64,000 nucleotides of DNA from Patiria pectinifera (lineage: Eukaryota; Echinodermata; Asteroidea; Valvatida; Asterinidae). Shown here in pieces: positions 38,950 through 53,200 of the stretch. Both the position numbers and the translations under genes were made by a program. The stretch covers positions 19,818,905 through 19,882,904 of the forward strand of contig CM057134.1 in the NCBI GenBank assembly GCA_029964075.1, read 5' to 3'. Each line of letters starts with the position of its first letter. Position 1 is the stretch's first letter. Under the pieces are notes generated by a model. It had not been told where the DNA came from. It searched no databases and saw only the letters and a list, made by a program, of their open reading frames with translations.

Positions 38950-41112
38950 AATGCAGGAAAACGAATATTCATATATATCCAGACATTTATTTAAATAAAA
39001 TTTGCTCTGTAGGTTCTACCTCGATTTACATCCACTATTTTAACACATTTTTTAACAATATAATGTACATATATTATAACACATTTTACATTGGAACATT
39101 TTAAGTTTTTGAACAGGAATTTCATTGTTCCTTAAAAACTGTTAAATGAAGGTTTTAATAAACATTCCATTGCACTTGTATTTTGAAAAAAAAAGTTAAT
39201 TTAACGCTATTTCAGTGCAAAGTCCTTAGTTACAACTTACACATTTTACTTAAAGGCAAAATTGGACAAAATTGACATTAATTGTTCACAAAATATACAT
39301 GTATATATAAAATGGCAAAATGTTTTATGCATTGTTTTGGTGAATAATTATAAAAATGCCCGACTTCAACATGCCAGTGATTTTAGATACAGCATTGTAC
39401 AAAATAACACCAAAAAAGTATATAGACACCTTATAAAACTATTACTACATGTACATCAAAAGTTACACAATACACTCATTACAAAGTAGGTTGCACATAA
39501 TATAATGGATACTGCCCTCTATAGGTGGTAAAATATTTAAGTTGAGTCTATTTGGCTTATAATTCTAATTACAATTCAAGTGTGTCATAAATTAAAGGAC
39601 AATATTTAGGGATACAATTTTTGTTACTTAATTGCATTCAAAACCAGAGCTTTTACAAGTCTTGTAAACACACGTTCATATGTCTACTTGTGATTAGGCT
39701 GTTCTGTACTAAATGGGTACCTTTTAAATGTACATAAATAATACACAAAATTAATCCTTGAAAATGCAATCCAAGGCCTCAGTATTTGTTTTATTAAGCA
39801 CGAGGACAATTCCGCAGTGACTGACATGACATTGTTACAATGTTACTGTTTAGGCTACTAATACTGGTCTAGATACAAAACCTAATATCAAACTTAAGTT
39901 TGTTTTGCAAACCAGGACTCGGAATCGAATGTTCACACTTGGACTTGACTCGAGTCACATCGACAAAAGACTCAAACTTGAACTCATGAGTCGCATTTGT
40001 TTAAACCAAAAAGTTACCTTTTAAAAAACACATTATTTTGATGTTTATTTTCCGATAGTTAAAGCAACGCTGAAGAACGTTAAGCACACGAACCACATAA
40101 TGCAAATGTTTATTAATTAAATATGCGCCCATCCCTATATTCCGCGATAGCGTGACTCGACTACCATTAATACTAGGCAAGAGGCTAAATTTATTCACAA
40201 GTTGGCCATATTAAATTGAAAGCGCGGTAAAATTATCATTTTTGGAACTTGCAAATTTAGAAATGAAAGCAATGAAATAAAAATAATTATCAATTAATAC
40301 CAGTCTGCTGCGATAAAGAATTAAAAATTTTGATTAAATATATACCCTAATGTTTTAAGCCATATTTCAAAAACTTTAAAGCAAGGCTTGAAACGCATAA
40401 TTAGTCTGGCACCATCCCATTCAACAGGTTACAATTTATGAAATGCATTCAGGGAACATGATCTATAAAATGGCTTTTAAAACTCATCTTTTGATGCATG
40501 TAAAAACACATCAATCTTTCCTGTACTCAACTTAAGGATTCTTTGTTTACTATGACTGACTAATCAATTAAAAGCAACGCACATGACGCAAGAAAATAAA
40601 ATGGCTTAAACAAACTTGACATTTCTCTTCAAGTTCAAGGCTTCATATATGATTCCATTTATTCATCATAGCTGATATTTCACTATTTACAGGTGACAAG
40701 ATGAAAAATGAAAATTTTATTTGATAAAATATGCAAATGTACATTGTGACCGACATTAATGCGACTATCGATGTGACCGACATTAAGCATCCTATTCTTA
40801 ATGTTGAGTTACAGATCATAAATTTCCAACAGCAATTGTTTTCAATACAAGCATTTTTTTCCAATATTAAAACATAAGTTTAGAGGGTGGATAAACCACA
40901 CAGACATTTTAATACAAACTATAAATGAACTCAGATATAATGAATTTTAGAACATATTAAAAGTTGTTTCCAAGAATAAAAACTGTGTACTTATAGACTT
41001 GGGTATTTATTACGTAAGTTTGTTTTTTTGGTTTTCTCAACATTTGGTCTCAACTTTAACTGAATTTTCTCAAAGTTGTATTTGTACACACTTCTAAAAT
41101 TTCTCATGTTCC
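38950..41112. other. AT-rich region without genes
   Basis: No exon-like or repeat signal apart from an actcgagtc/gacttg cluster at 39905-39995. It lies downstream of the small minus-strand gene and could hold a long 3' UTR if the near polyadenylation signal is not used. Confidence 0.35.
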
Positions 41113-41118
41113 TTTATT
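41113..41118 (-). terminator. Candidate polyadenylation signal AATAAA
   Basis: AATAAA on the minus strand, 37 bases past the stop of the small gene. The position is close but possible. The AT-rich 2 kb further downstream could hold other signals. Confidence 0.35.
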
Positions 41119-41154
41119 TTCTGTCTACACTTCTTTTAGCTTCTATTGTCGTCT

Positions 41155-41251
41155 TCATGCATATAATCCTTTCTGTTCCAATTGTTGTTTCCATCCTGCC
41201 TGTCTCTCTGCTGTAGTAATTGGCAATCTTGGTGTACCTTCCCTGAAAAAT
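41155..41251 (-). CDS. Small minus-strand gene terminal exon
   Basis: The acceptor ctttatttcag precedes 41251 and a second in-frame acceptor (tttttcag) precedes 41242; they differ by three codons. The exon ends at TGA (41157-41155) after QLEQKGLYA. The frame is set by phase 2 from the previous exon. Confidence 0.6.
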
Positions 41252-44200
41252 CTGAAATAAAGAAGAACATCATTTGTATGTTAACTTTTAATTTCTATAT
41301 TTCTAGCACTACAAAAGTTATTCACATTTGAATGAGCCATTAAATGAATGAAATTGGCCGACGTTTAGTTAAAGAATTAAGTTACAAATTTCAAATTATT
41401 TGAAGCAAACCAATTATTCAGTTCTCACTGGGTAGACTATTTCCTCCCCCGCTCACTTCCGAACTCAAAATGTATGGACTACAAAATTAAACAAAAAATT
41501 AGTCTTTTTTCAAGGGGTTGGAGATGTCTAAAACAGAAAATGTACAATGTAATTGTTTTGTTAAAATATAACATAAAAGTGGAAATTAATGATTTATTGG
41601 GGGAAAATTGCATTTGTTGAATTCAACATGTTTTTTGCCGATTGGGAGGTGGGGGGAGCAAATGCTCGTCAGGGAGGCCCAGCCTCAGCTCCCCCCAGCA
41701 ACTGGCATGAGCATATACTGTTAATCCTTAGACAGTGGCCTGGAAGAATCTTGAAACTTCACTAGTGACCATGCGGCAAACAATACTGAAGTTCTCCATA
41801 GGAGTGGTGAAAATACTCGCAATAAGCAAAATTGGTACCCTCTGAGCTTGTTAAAAGTGATGTACTTGCCCATAGATACTTGCAAAAAAAACTGCCAGGA
41901 CCTGAGATGTGTTGTTACATGTACATCAGAAATTTTGTTATGACCCAGCTCATGTACTGGGAGCCGACTGTACTTGTCAGGCCTTGTTGTGGCGGGGGAG
42001 ACTTGCATGTTCCAATGAACTAAAGACCTCAGCCAACTGGAGCTGCTGCTCCTGGAAGGGCCACTGTTGTCAGTGCCGTCTTTGGGGAGGTTCCAGACCA
42101 AAGTAGACCCATGGCAGGCCAATGTAGACCGGATTGGACAGCATTGGGCCAACCACTCAGCCTGGGGTGCGTTTTGGCGGTCATAACCAAGAATTGGTTT
42201 GGTGGTTTCTTGTCGGTGAATTTCTTCGGCAATTTTAATTGGGTTAGAATTACGCATGATCATGTAGTACTCAAATCCTCAAAACAATTAACCAAAGAGA
42301 AACCACCGAACCAATTCTTGGTTATGACCGCCAAAACGCACCCCTGGCTATTCTCAAGTTATGTCTGCAACACGAAGTAACCAGAAGTACTTTCAATGGT
42401 CCACTGGAAGGACTACTTTTCAGCAGAAAAGATCTGTACCGACCAATGACCATGATACCTGGACAACCAAACCTCGAAGAGTCAACATGCATCGCCACCT
42501 GGAATGTGCAAATGCTTCTCCATACTGGTGCCGCCACTCTGTTGTCTCTCAAGCTCACTAGGTACGACATCTTCCTGGACTTGTATAATTGAGTTTAGGT
42601 GGGCAAACTGCAGGGAATGTTGGGATGGTGACCACATCGTCCTCTGCTCTTAAACAAATCTGGCCAAGTTGGGGTCATCCTCACTACAGTGATGCAACTG
42701 GCATGATAGGCCCTCATCAACAGGGAGCCAGTGTCGTACCACATCTTTGCAACATGATTCAAACTTCAACATGGTAAGCTGAGCTGCCCGAGCATCACGG
42801 TATATTACTCTCCTACAGACGTAGCAGATGATGACATCAAAGCTGCAATGCCTGCTGCAAGGACTCCTGAATTTATTGCGCATCACCACACAACATCTCC
42901 TTGGTCCTCACAGATGCCAGTGTAACCTTTGCAAGGATCAACTGGGAGAAATTCTGGGATGACGCAGTGTGGCAGTCCGAGGCGGCAGCAGCAGCAGCAG
43001 TGCATACTGTCAAGGATCTTCTCTTTTGTGAGCTCTGCAGAGCCAGTGCTTGTCCCCATTAAACAAGGGCTCTAGTACCTCCTTCATCGACAGTCATATC
43101 AAAAACAGTGAACATACCCTCTTGCTCTAGCAAATAAAAAGCATTGGTCACATCTTTGTCTCCAGATGCTGTCTAGCTTCCATCGATCAGTTCCACGTTT
43201 AGTGGGGCTGAATTAGGCAACACTGACCACCACCTCCTCATCGCCTAGATTCAACTTAAACTGCAGGCTTACACCAGCCCTTGGTACCAGAGCAGAGTGG
43301 ACTCTATCCGTCTGCGGGATACAACTGTCTCCGTTTGCAATGATGCCACTGGCACGTCAGGCCCTTGTCAGCTGGAGGCTCATGTCGTACCACATCCTTG
43401 CCACTAGGTGCAAACATTGACATCACATTGACATCAGACCGAGCATCACGGTGTGTTCTCCTACAAATCAGATGACGACACCAAAGACGACGATTCTATT
43501 CGGCTACAACTCTGGACTACTGAGTTGCCTGGTACCTCACAACATCTCCTAGGTCCTCACAGATGTGAACTCAACAATTTGCATGCAACACACTGCCAGA
43601 GGACTTATGTCATCAGCACCTCCTTCGACAGTCATATCAACGACAAAAGTAAACATGTCGTCTTGCTCTGTCACACAACAGAGCACTGCATGGCAGGCAC
43701 CTGAAGAAGAGGATTCATCAGTGGACATGGTAACACAGAATGCGTTGAATCACTGTCTTTGTCACCAGATGCTGGCTACCTTCCATCCACTGAGCACATG
43801 CCTCCTCATCGCCCATGTTTGCTGAAGGCTACCCCCATCAGCCCTGTACCAGAGCAGACTCCATCAGCTTGCTGGATTCATCCGTCTCACCCACTCTTGC
43901 TGTGAGGTAGCATATCGCTTCAATGCACTAGCGCTGGAGGACACAACCAACATTCTAATAAACATTGCCACCTTTATCCCAGTCCCAGACTCTTGCCATA
44001 TCACACCGGTCACTCTGATCACCACCTGGAACATTTCAAGGCTCTCCATATAATTCCACCCAGACCTTCAGATCTTCTCCTGATGATCCTTCCTGCCTTT
44101 ATGCCCATCTTGGACTACTGCCATATCGCCCCATTCACCACCTATGAGTGAAGAAGGTTCCACAACCAGACAGTCGTGTAAACCCTGGATTAACCAGTGC

Positions 44201-47200
44201 ACGCTCAACATCATAGTGCAGTACTGTTCAGCCCATCTAAGGCTCGACAGAGAACATCGATGCTTCAACGCCATCCATAACGCCACCATTTCTGAGGACG
44301 AAAAAGTTACAGGCAGCAGTGCAAAATGACCAGGGTCTTCTCTTCAGTGAGCTCCGCTGAGTCATTAAGGCTTGTCCCTCCAAAAAGGTTCTCATTGACG
44401 ACATCGCTGGCAACATCACATCTGAAGCCAACTACACCAGACCCTGCCTGGTAATTTCCAATCTCTCCTTAACCATCCATCCAGACCTCTTGATCCGCAT
44501 GTGATGATACCTTGTTGCCCCGCTACAATCTCAGACTCCTGCCACATCGCCCTGGTCACCACCTACACGGTGAAGAAGGTATTTGGCCAGCTCGTGAAGA
44601 AGGTACTTTCCAGCTTAAGAACCATCAAGCTCCCAGTATCTGCAACATCACAGAAGAGCTACGGTGGAGACTGCATATGGTGGAATGGCCGAGGAAAATC
44701 ATCGACTCACTGTGGATCTCAGAGAAGCTTCCTACTGATTGGATGCATATTATTTTTCCCATATTGAAAGAGAAAGGAGATGAGCTCATCTGTTCCAGCT
44801 ACTGGGGTATCACTCTGCTCTCCCTTCCAGGGAAACTGTGGAGTCTAGGTGTTGTGTGCCAGCAGTGGGCAATCTTGGGCTAGTGATCACATCTTCCTCT
44901 AGTGTGGGTCATTTAACAAATGGCCTAAGTGGGGTTACTCTCACTTTGACATCAGTCACGCCACTGGTTCGCAGGTCCTCATCAGCAGGGAGCCGGAGTC
45001 GCGCACTGCATCCTCGCCACAAGGTTCGAACATCAACATGGTAGGCTAAATATCATGCTCCTCTCCTATAGATGAAGTGGATGTCGACATCAAAGATGAT
45101 GATTTCAATCAGCTTCAAAATGCAAGGATACCTGAATTGTCTCCCACTGCACAACTTCTCGTACTAGCACCGTCGATTTTCATAACATGTAAATAGCCTA
45201 CCAAACCCAGGGTCTCCTGTGACGTGACTAACTTCTCTGTGCTTGACAACAACTCAGAGAGCTGTTTTAGAGTTAATGATTGCAACACGGACTGGTTCTC
45301 CATCAACAGAGTTGGACAGGGCTGCCATCGGCAAACTTGGTTTATTCAACTACTACCTCACAGACCATGGAGTATGTGGACGATACCACCCCGTTTTACA
45401 TCCAATGTTTACGACATTCAGGATGCACTCGGAGGCTGAAAATCCTGGACTAGAAGTCTGCTGTTTCAAGACTTATGCATGTCGGAGAGGGCCCCACCAC
45501 CTCCTATCCGTGTCAATGCCCATGATGTCCAGATCTTCAAATTCTTTGTTTACCTCGGATCCAATGTTTCTGAAGCTGGCAGCCAATAGATGTTATGGAC
45601 TTGACGCAGGGGTCATAAGGTCTCTCTGGAGACCTGTATGGCACCACCACAACATCAGGCTTCAAGACTAAAATGCATCCATCTTGCAGTCCTTCTGTGT
45701 AACATATCCCTTCCCGAGTTCCATTGCCAAAAGACTAACCGGCTTCAAGACTTAGCATTAACGAGAAACTCTGATGTGAACTTTCTTCCTACAGGGTGCA
45801 GTTAGCTCGCTGTATCCCGTCATGCTATTCATACTATAAGTCTCGCACGTATTAAATAAATTATTACCGTTTATATAGTTTAGGCATTCTCCAGATGACT
45901 TTACTCACTAAAACTTGAAGTTAGTGCGGCACGCGCCGATATTCAAAGAACCACTTCCCTTTTTAGCGACTGTCAATTCACATCGAGTATCAACAGAACT
46001 TTTGCCTAGTAGTTTCTATCGTGCTAAATATAACATACCAAGATGGAGATAGCAACCAGGACCTCGATCTTCTTCATTTTGACATCAGCTTCGCTGACTT
46101 GGACACCAGCTCTATTCTATTGGTACAGTCCATGACAGCCATGTGCTCTGGCATTCCTCCCATGGTAGATGGCAGATGGCCAAAAAGATGAAAAAAAGTA
46201 CTCTACGAGGAGCATAAGCATCCGCCAGAGGCTCCAAGATAAATGCCGTGGATGGAGACCAGGACAACTGGTGGAAGATGCTGGCCATTGCAGGTCTTCA
46301 AGTCCTGTAATGCAACAGACAAACAAAGAAGACAAAAGGACCATTCTTATTGACAGCAACATTACAATCAATTACAAATTGTATAATCATAATCGTATAA
46401 TCATTAATCCAATGCCCCCCCCCCCCCAAATAAAAACCACACCAAAAACCCATTTATTTAACACGAAGACGAGTCGGTTGAAAATTAGTTTTAAACATTC
46501 CTTTTGACTTAAATGTATAAGCCTCTTGTCCTGCAAAGTGATGGCAGCTAGTTTGGGAGGGAAAAAGTGACATTTATTATTATTTTTTTTTTTAAATCTG
46601 TCACCCCAAATCAATAGGCCTATTTTATTAAATTAAACTAAGTAGGCTTTAGAACTTGCAAATTCAGTTGACTGTTCATATTTTCATTAAAAAAACCCAA
46701 ACAAAACCAAACAAAATTGATTTTAGCATGAACAAATCAACCCATAAACATAGAAATAGCACACATATAAATGTACATTTCAAGTTTAAAATTACGGTTC
46801 TACAGTTTGCTTGACATGTATTTAACATCGTTTCTTACATAATACCAACATTAATTCTATAACTACATGTATATCAACAAGAATCGAATCTACTTATTAT
46901 TAATCAACTAAATACGGCCTACATTTAAAAAAAAAAATCTGTCACCCAAATTCAATAGGCCTAAGTGAAACTCAGTAACTAAGTTTAGAACTTACAAATT
47001 CAGTTGACTGTTAATATTTTCCTAAAAAACAACAAAACTAAAGTGATTTGTTTCTATACAAACATAAATTTTATAAGTACATTTATATTAACAAGAATTG
47101 AATCAGTTATATATCAACTAAATACAAGCTTGAACACCGGTAGGTACAGGGTGAAGCAAAGCTTTTGTTTCCCAACCTATGGACAGATACAATTACAATA

Positions 47201-50200
47201 CAAGTGACTTGATTGGGACAAAACACAAGGACAAACAAGAATATAACAAGCAGGAGTAAGATAATTATTGAACAAGTTTTTAGCTTACCTGTTCCCTTGT
47301 AACCTTGCATTTGTATTCCTCTTCTGGTGGTTTTTCGCAGATGATTCAGCAAATTTCCAAGAGGAAGAAAATCTTCTCAAGTTCTTTCATCGTAAACGAA
47401 TACGCAAAAAATAAAGACAGCAAAATATATATATCCAAGCTGATCTGTTTTGAAAATGTTGCGTCCCTGATCTTGTCAAACTAATGGAGACCAATGATTA
47501 ACCAATTATTATTTTTAACACAGTCTAGGAAAACCCTGTGTGTAACTTGCTAGTAACTGAAAATTGCATTTTAATTTGCACACAAACACCAAAATAATTC
47601 AGCTGTCCACCAATTATCATTTACCGTTCAAATACAATGAAGTAAGGGCGTTTTCGTGCCTTCATGAATTAACAAAAAGTTGCACAGGAAAAGACAAAAA
47701 ACATATTCATCATTTCAGGAAAAAAAACATCCTCAGATTCAAAACACAAAATCTCACCGTAAAAATAATGTTTGTCATGACAAAAATTATTTGAACTAAT
47801 TTTAAACAAACAAACTAGCATTAAGAACAAACAAATTAAAACATGCAAAACAAAGAAAGAAGACTTTCACAAAATAAAGGCTCTCACCGGAAAAAAATCT
47901 GATAATAAAAACATACTAAAGGCCTTCATAGGGGTGGACTACCCTCCAGCCTTGGGGATTATTCTGCCCCATGATAAGAATAAAATACTGGAAAACTTAA
48001 GATATAGTACAAACAAAATAAAGGCCATCATAGGGGTGGACTACCCTCCAGCCTGAGGGGATTATTCTGCCCCATGATAAGAATAAAATACCGGAAAAAT
48101 TAAGATAATACAAACAAAATAAAGGCATTTCATAGGGGTGGACTACCCTCCAGCCTTGGGGATTATTCTGCCCCATGATAAGAATAAAATACTGGAAAAA
48201 TTAAGATGTACATGTAGTACAAACAAAATAAAGGCCTTCATAGGGGTGGACTGCCCTCCAGCCTTAGGGGATTATTCTGCCCCATGATAAGAATAAAATA
48301 CTAGAAAAATTAAGATATAGTACAAACAAAATAAAGGCCATCATAGGGGTGGACTACCCTCCAGCCTTAGGGGATTATTCTGCCCCATGATAAGAATAAA
48401 ATACTGGAAAAATTAAGATAATACAAACAAAATACAGGCCTTCATAGGGGTGGACTACCCTCCAGCCTTGGGGATTATTCTGCCCCATGATAAGAATAAA
48501 ATACTGGAAAAATTAAGATAATACAAACAAAATAAAGGCTTTCACAGGGGTGGACTACCCTCCAGCCTTAGGGGATTATTCTGCCCCATGATAAGAATAA
48601 AATACTAGAAAAATTAAGATATAGTACAAACAAAATACAGGCCTTCATAGGGGTGGACTACCCTCCAGCCTTAGGGGATTATTCTGCCCCATGATAAGAA
48701 TAAAATACTGAAAAAAATTAAGATATAGCACAAACAAATTTAAGGCCGTCATAGGGGTGGACTACCCTCCAGCCTTTGGGGATTATTCTGCCCCATTGCA
48801 TGTATGAGTTCCGTGCGCCACCGAAAGAGGGCGCCCTTTTACCTAGCAACAACGTCCCATGGGCGGGACATTTTGCTGGTTGACGCGCACCATTCCTTGT
48901 GTGTGACGCACGTACACCAGGGGATTTGTACTATGTACACGCAGTGGCCGAGCTTCGCGGCAAATGAATTGCAGTCAGGCAAGATGGCGTCGGTCGGTCA
49001 CCCTAAACTGTGCTTCCTTTGCCGGTGAGGGGGTACTTGTGAACGGAGCAGATACAAGAAATTGACAAATCTGTAAACTGCTAGTCCAGAACCAAGTCTT
49101 TGAAACGTTTGGGTAAGGGTATGTTGGCGACTAGAACGTCTGTGGGTTGCAATGGTGGGTCTATCGCTGGCAATTGTGTGGGAGCTTCACTGGCTCTGAT
49201 GTCAGGTGGCTGGCATAGGTCAGAGTGGTTGTAAGTTGTGTTGTACGTATTCTCATTTGATACTGATGGAAGGCTAGTCAGGTCGTCGGCCGGTTCCAAT
49301 ATCTCTGTAGGGTGTGCGGGGGATTGTATGTTCTCAGCTGGGATCCAGTGAACTTACGAATGTTACACCGAGCGTTCTCTACATCTTCATCTTTATCTGG
49401 ATACATGGCAACAGGCCAAACTTGGCCCATGACGCCATGGGTGCAGAGTGTGCTCAGTTTTGTCCAGGTTGGATTTGAACAACTCAATGGACTTCAGGGA
49501 CACGATGGACTGGGGGGAGTTGATTCCAATCAACTACGGTCCGGGGTAAGAACAAGTTTTGGCACCTGGTTGGTCTCAAGCCACTGGTTGGCATCCTGAT
49601 TAAAGTGGCAACTAGAGTGGTCAGCTGTTCTTTTGTTAAGCTGGATGGTGACAGGAGAACTCCCAGTGTGGATTTGTGAGTAAGTCTAGTTTTTTCCGCC
49701 TATCTGCTAAGGAATCTCATTTTAACATCTCAATCATCTTGGTGATGCTGGATGTCAACAAACCGGGCAGCTCTGCATTAAACCTTGTCTAACATCTGGA
49801 TGTAGTTGGCTTGGTAAGGATCAGAAACTGCAGTGGCGTATTCAAGATGAGGTCTGACCAACGCCAAGTATGCTTTCGACTTTAGACATATACTTTAGTT
49901 TCTCTGCTACATTGATGAATGTTTCTTTGAAGTAAACCAAGGACCTTATTGGCTTTATTTGTAATATGATGATAGTTGGCTTCCCAGGTGAGAGTAGTCA
50001 AACTGGACTTTCTTCTTCTTGAGACTCACAGTCATGGTGGTACACTTTTTTGGATTAAAGGTCATCCGCCATTTTGCAGCCCAGCCACACGCTTGATCAA
50101 GGTCTTTCCGAAGCTTGATGCAGTCTTCCTGGTTGCTGATGACATTGTAAAGGATTGCATCATCTGCACAAAGGCGGATGTTGGATGACAGGTTCTCCAC

Positions 50201-53200
50201 GATGTCGTTGATGTATACATGTATAAGAAACAACAACGGACTGAGCGCTACACCTTGCGGCACTCCAGATACAACCTTCTGCCACTTAGAAGCTTCTCCA
50301 TTAATCACAACTCGTTGTTGTCTCTGGGTTAGAAAGGTGCTGATCCAGTTGAGGATGTTGCTTCTACCAGAGAAGTGTAGCTCGGATTTTAGTCGATCAT
50401 GAGGAACACAGTGAAATGCTTTTGTGAAATCAAGTATGGCTGTATAAATCTGATGGGCTTTATCAATTCCTTCCATCCAATCGTTGACTACTTGGATAAG
50501 TTGTGTAGCACAGGAATGGCCTTTACGAAATCCATAATGATGTGAGGATATTATGTTTATCAAGGTGCTTTCTAATCTCGAAGTGAAGGATGTACTCGAT
50601 GAGTTTACACATAATAGCTGTCAGTGAAACAGGACGATAGTTCCCTGGGTCGTCTCTAGCACTTTTTGTAAAAGCGGTGACATATTCGCTAGCAACCAAT
50701 CTTCAGGAAGATTCCCGTTGTCAAGGGATTGCTGGAACAAAGCAGTAAGGACGGGAGCCATCACACTGGCAGTTTCCTTCAGCATTCTGGCGCTAACTTC
50801 ATCAAGGTCTAGAGCTGTTGCCTTGCCAACTTGAAGATTATTCAGAAGTTTTAAGACTCCCTCTGGTCTAATAGTAATCTCTTCTACGGCTGGGTAGCAG
50901 CTTGGTGAAAAAGGGACGAAGGAGGTATCCTCGTCTGTGAAGACAGAGTTGAAATGATCTGCTATTGCTCTTTGCTCTCTCCTGGTCTGTAATCATCAGC
51001 TTGGTTTCTTTCCTCAGAGTTGGGATGGTTGAGTTGTCAACACGCTTTCTCCTAACACACTTCCAAAATGCTCTTGGATTGGTCTCGAGATCATCAATGC
51101 TTGCTTTGGCATATTCGGCCTCAGCTTTCTTGATGTTTTGCTTGATTTTCTTTTGCATCTCCCAAAACTTCTCCAAGTCTTCAGGAAGTTGAGATCATTT
51201 TGCCTTCTTGTGAAGTCTGTTCATCAACTTCAATGTGTGGCGTTGGTGCTTTATGGGTCGGAGGGGTGCTTTTGACTGCTCACTGTGGGGATTGGTTGGA
51301 GAGTCGCTGTTGGTGTTGGGTTAGGACCATTTTGGAGGTCAGAGAACGGGAACTGCTGATTGGTAAATATGTCACGCTGATGTCAAATTTCTCGGGCGGA
51401 CACAGGCTTTGCATGCAAATGCGGCCATTTAGGTTGGCAGTTCTGACAGAGAGGGTCAACGGTGTAATGAACCACCAATAGGGTCCAGAAGTAGACTTTC
51501 TTCTAGTTCCCATACAGCTTTTTCATGCTATGGGACTCTTGTTTAGTTGTGGTGTTGTTTCACGGGCTAGGCATGTGAATCCTGGGGTGGGGTCTTTACG
51601 AATCACTGCAGAGGAACCATCGGTCGGACCTCGATGCAGAGTCCAATTGGCGCATCACAGAGCGTGTCATGGCGCCCATTGTCCAGAAGACATTATGTGT
51701 GGTGAAGGAAGTGGTGGTTTTGCGGATGACAAGGATCAGTTGGTGGTTGCGTTTGAAAAGGTTGCCAGAGTAGAAAATGCTACTACGTCAAGTGGGTCTC
51801 CACTTGACTGCTTGATCAATGTATGCGGGGTGGATTGCAGTGAATTATGAAGCGCAGTGGTGACAACTTGATGTTATGTGGCCGATTGCTTTGTCCATGT
51901 CAAGGGCGTAAAAGTACCTGTTCACCACGATCGATGTGGAGTTGGTGGTGAGTTGGGTGGTTAAGCCAATACAAAGTGCCGTGAGGAGGCCATTGAGCAC
52001 TTGCCAGGGGATGATGATGCATTTGCGAGTTGGTAAGAGTGGTTGGTCACGGCGGACAATCAGCAAGCCATCCTTCGCAACAGAGGCCACATGGAGATAG
52101 CGCTTGATGTCTCTGATGTTGGTCAGGTTTTTTATGGTTCCTTGCACAAGGTTGGCATGTGTGCGCTGCAGGTCTGGCCATTCGGACTGGATTTCTGACC
52201 ACACTGTTCTATTTGGGAGTTTGATGTGGAGGGCACATCTTCGACTGATGTGCATAGAACAAGAGAATCTACCTCATTGCTTCAGGAAGGTGCAGATTTG
52301 GCAGGTGGGGTCACTCCACATGCAGTTAGGAGCGTTGCAGCTTGCAAAGTCAGACGGGATGTTGGCCGATCCAGCAACATGTTACACTGATGCTTGGTAA
52401 CGGCTCACTATTGACAAGAAATAAAAAATGCAGGGGGTTGCTGAAAACTGTCCTCGACACAATTTTTCATAGGCTTGTACACAGGGTTTACTGTCTGTGA
52501 GAATGCATTCGTGGTGTTTTGACTGGATGATGAATGGGTTGAAATGCTTGGTTTCTGCAGACATGGAGAGTGCTGCAACTTCGCATGGTAACCAAGTCGG
52601 TTGGCAACCATGCAATGTGGCGCTGAAGAAACCTGTCAGGAGGGATTTGGCTTTGCAGGTAATGTACAGTGTTGCACCGATGCTGTGTTTGTTTTTTTTA
52701 CTGATCCGTCAGTCACAATCCACAGCTGATCATCTGGGTGTGGAACGATGATTGTTTTGGAAGGTGGCTCTCAGTTCATCAGACCATATGCGAGGTTTTT
52801 TTTCTGTCGTCCAGCCACTGCATCATCCAATGGGGACAGTATCAAAGCTGGAGCAACTTGGGGTAACTTGCGAGAGTACTTTGAAGGCACCAATGGATGA
52901 TCTCAAGCCATCAACCTCGCCTTGGATTGAGCATGTTGACAGGGTGGCTACTCGATGGGGTTGGCTTTATTGGACCAGATCCAGCCCAAGATGGTTGTGG
53001 GCTCTTTGGGCAAAGGACTTGCTGTTTCATTGCGGAAATTTAAGTCGCATGTTGTTTTTGTTAAGGGCGTGCAGAACTGATCTCCGGTTGTTGAGTAGTT
53101 CATCATGGGTGTTGCCTCTGTAATACATGTCGTCAATAGGTTTTGCTATCATGTACTCCCTTTTCCAGGTCTCCAAGGATATGGCACATACATGAAAGTT

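Noticed and set aside
41721..42263. 180-codon minus-strand open frame
   Set aside because: It runs into the arm of a foldback element and has no recognised domain; probably repeat-derived or chance.
47918..48797. CRISPR-like regular array
   Set aside because: Units of about 100 bp are conserved end to end with no unique spacers, in an animal genome; it is a minisatellite.
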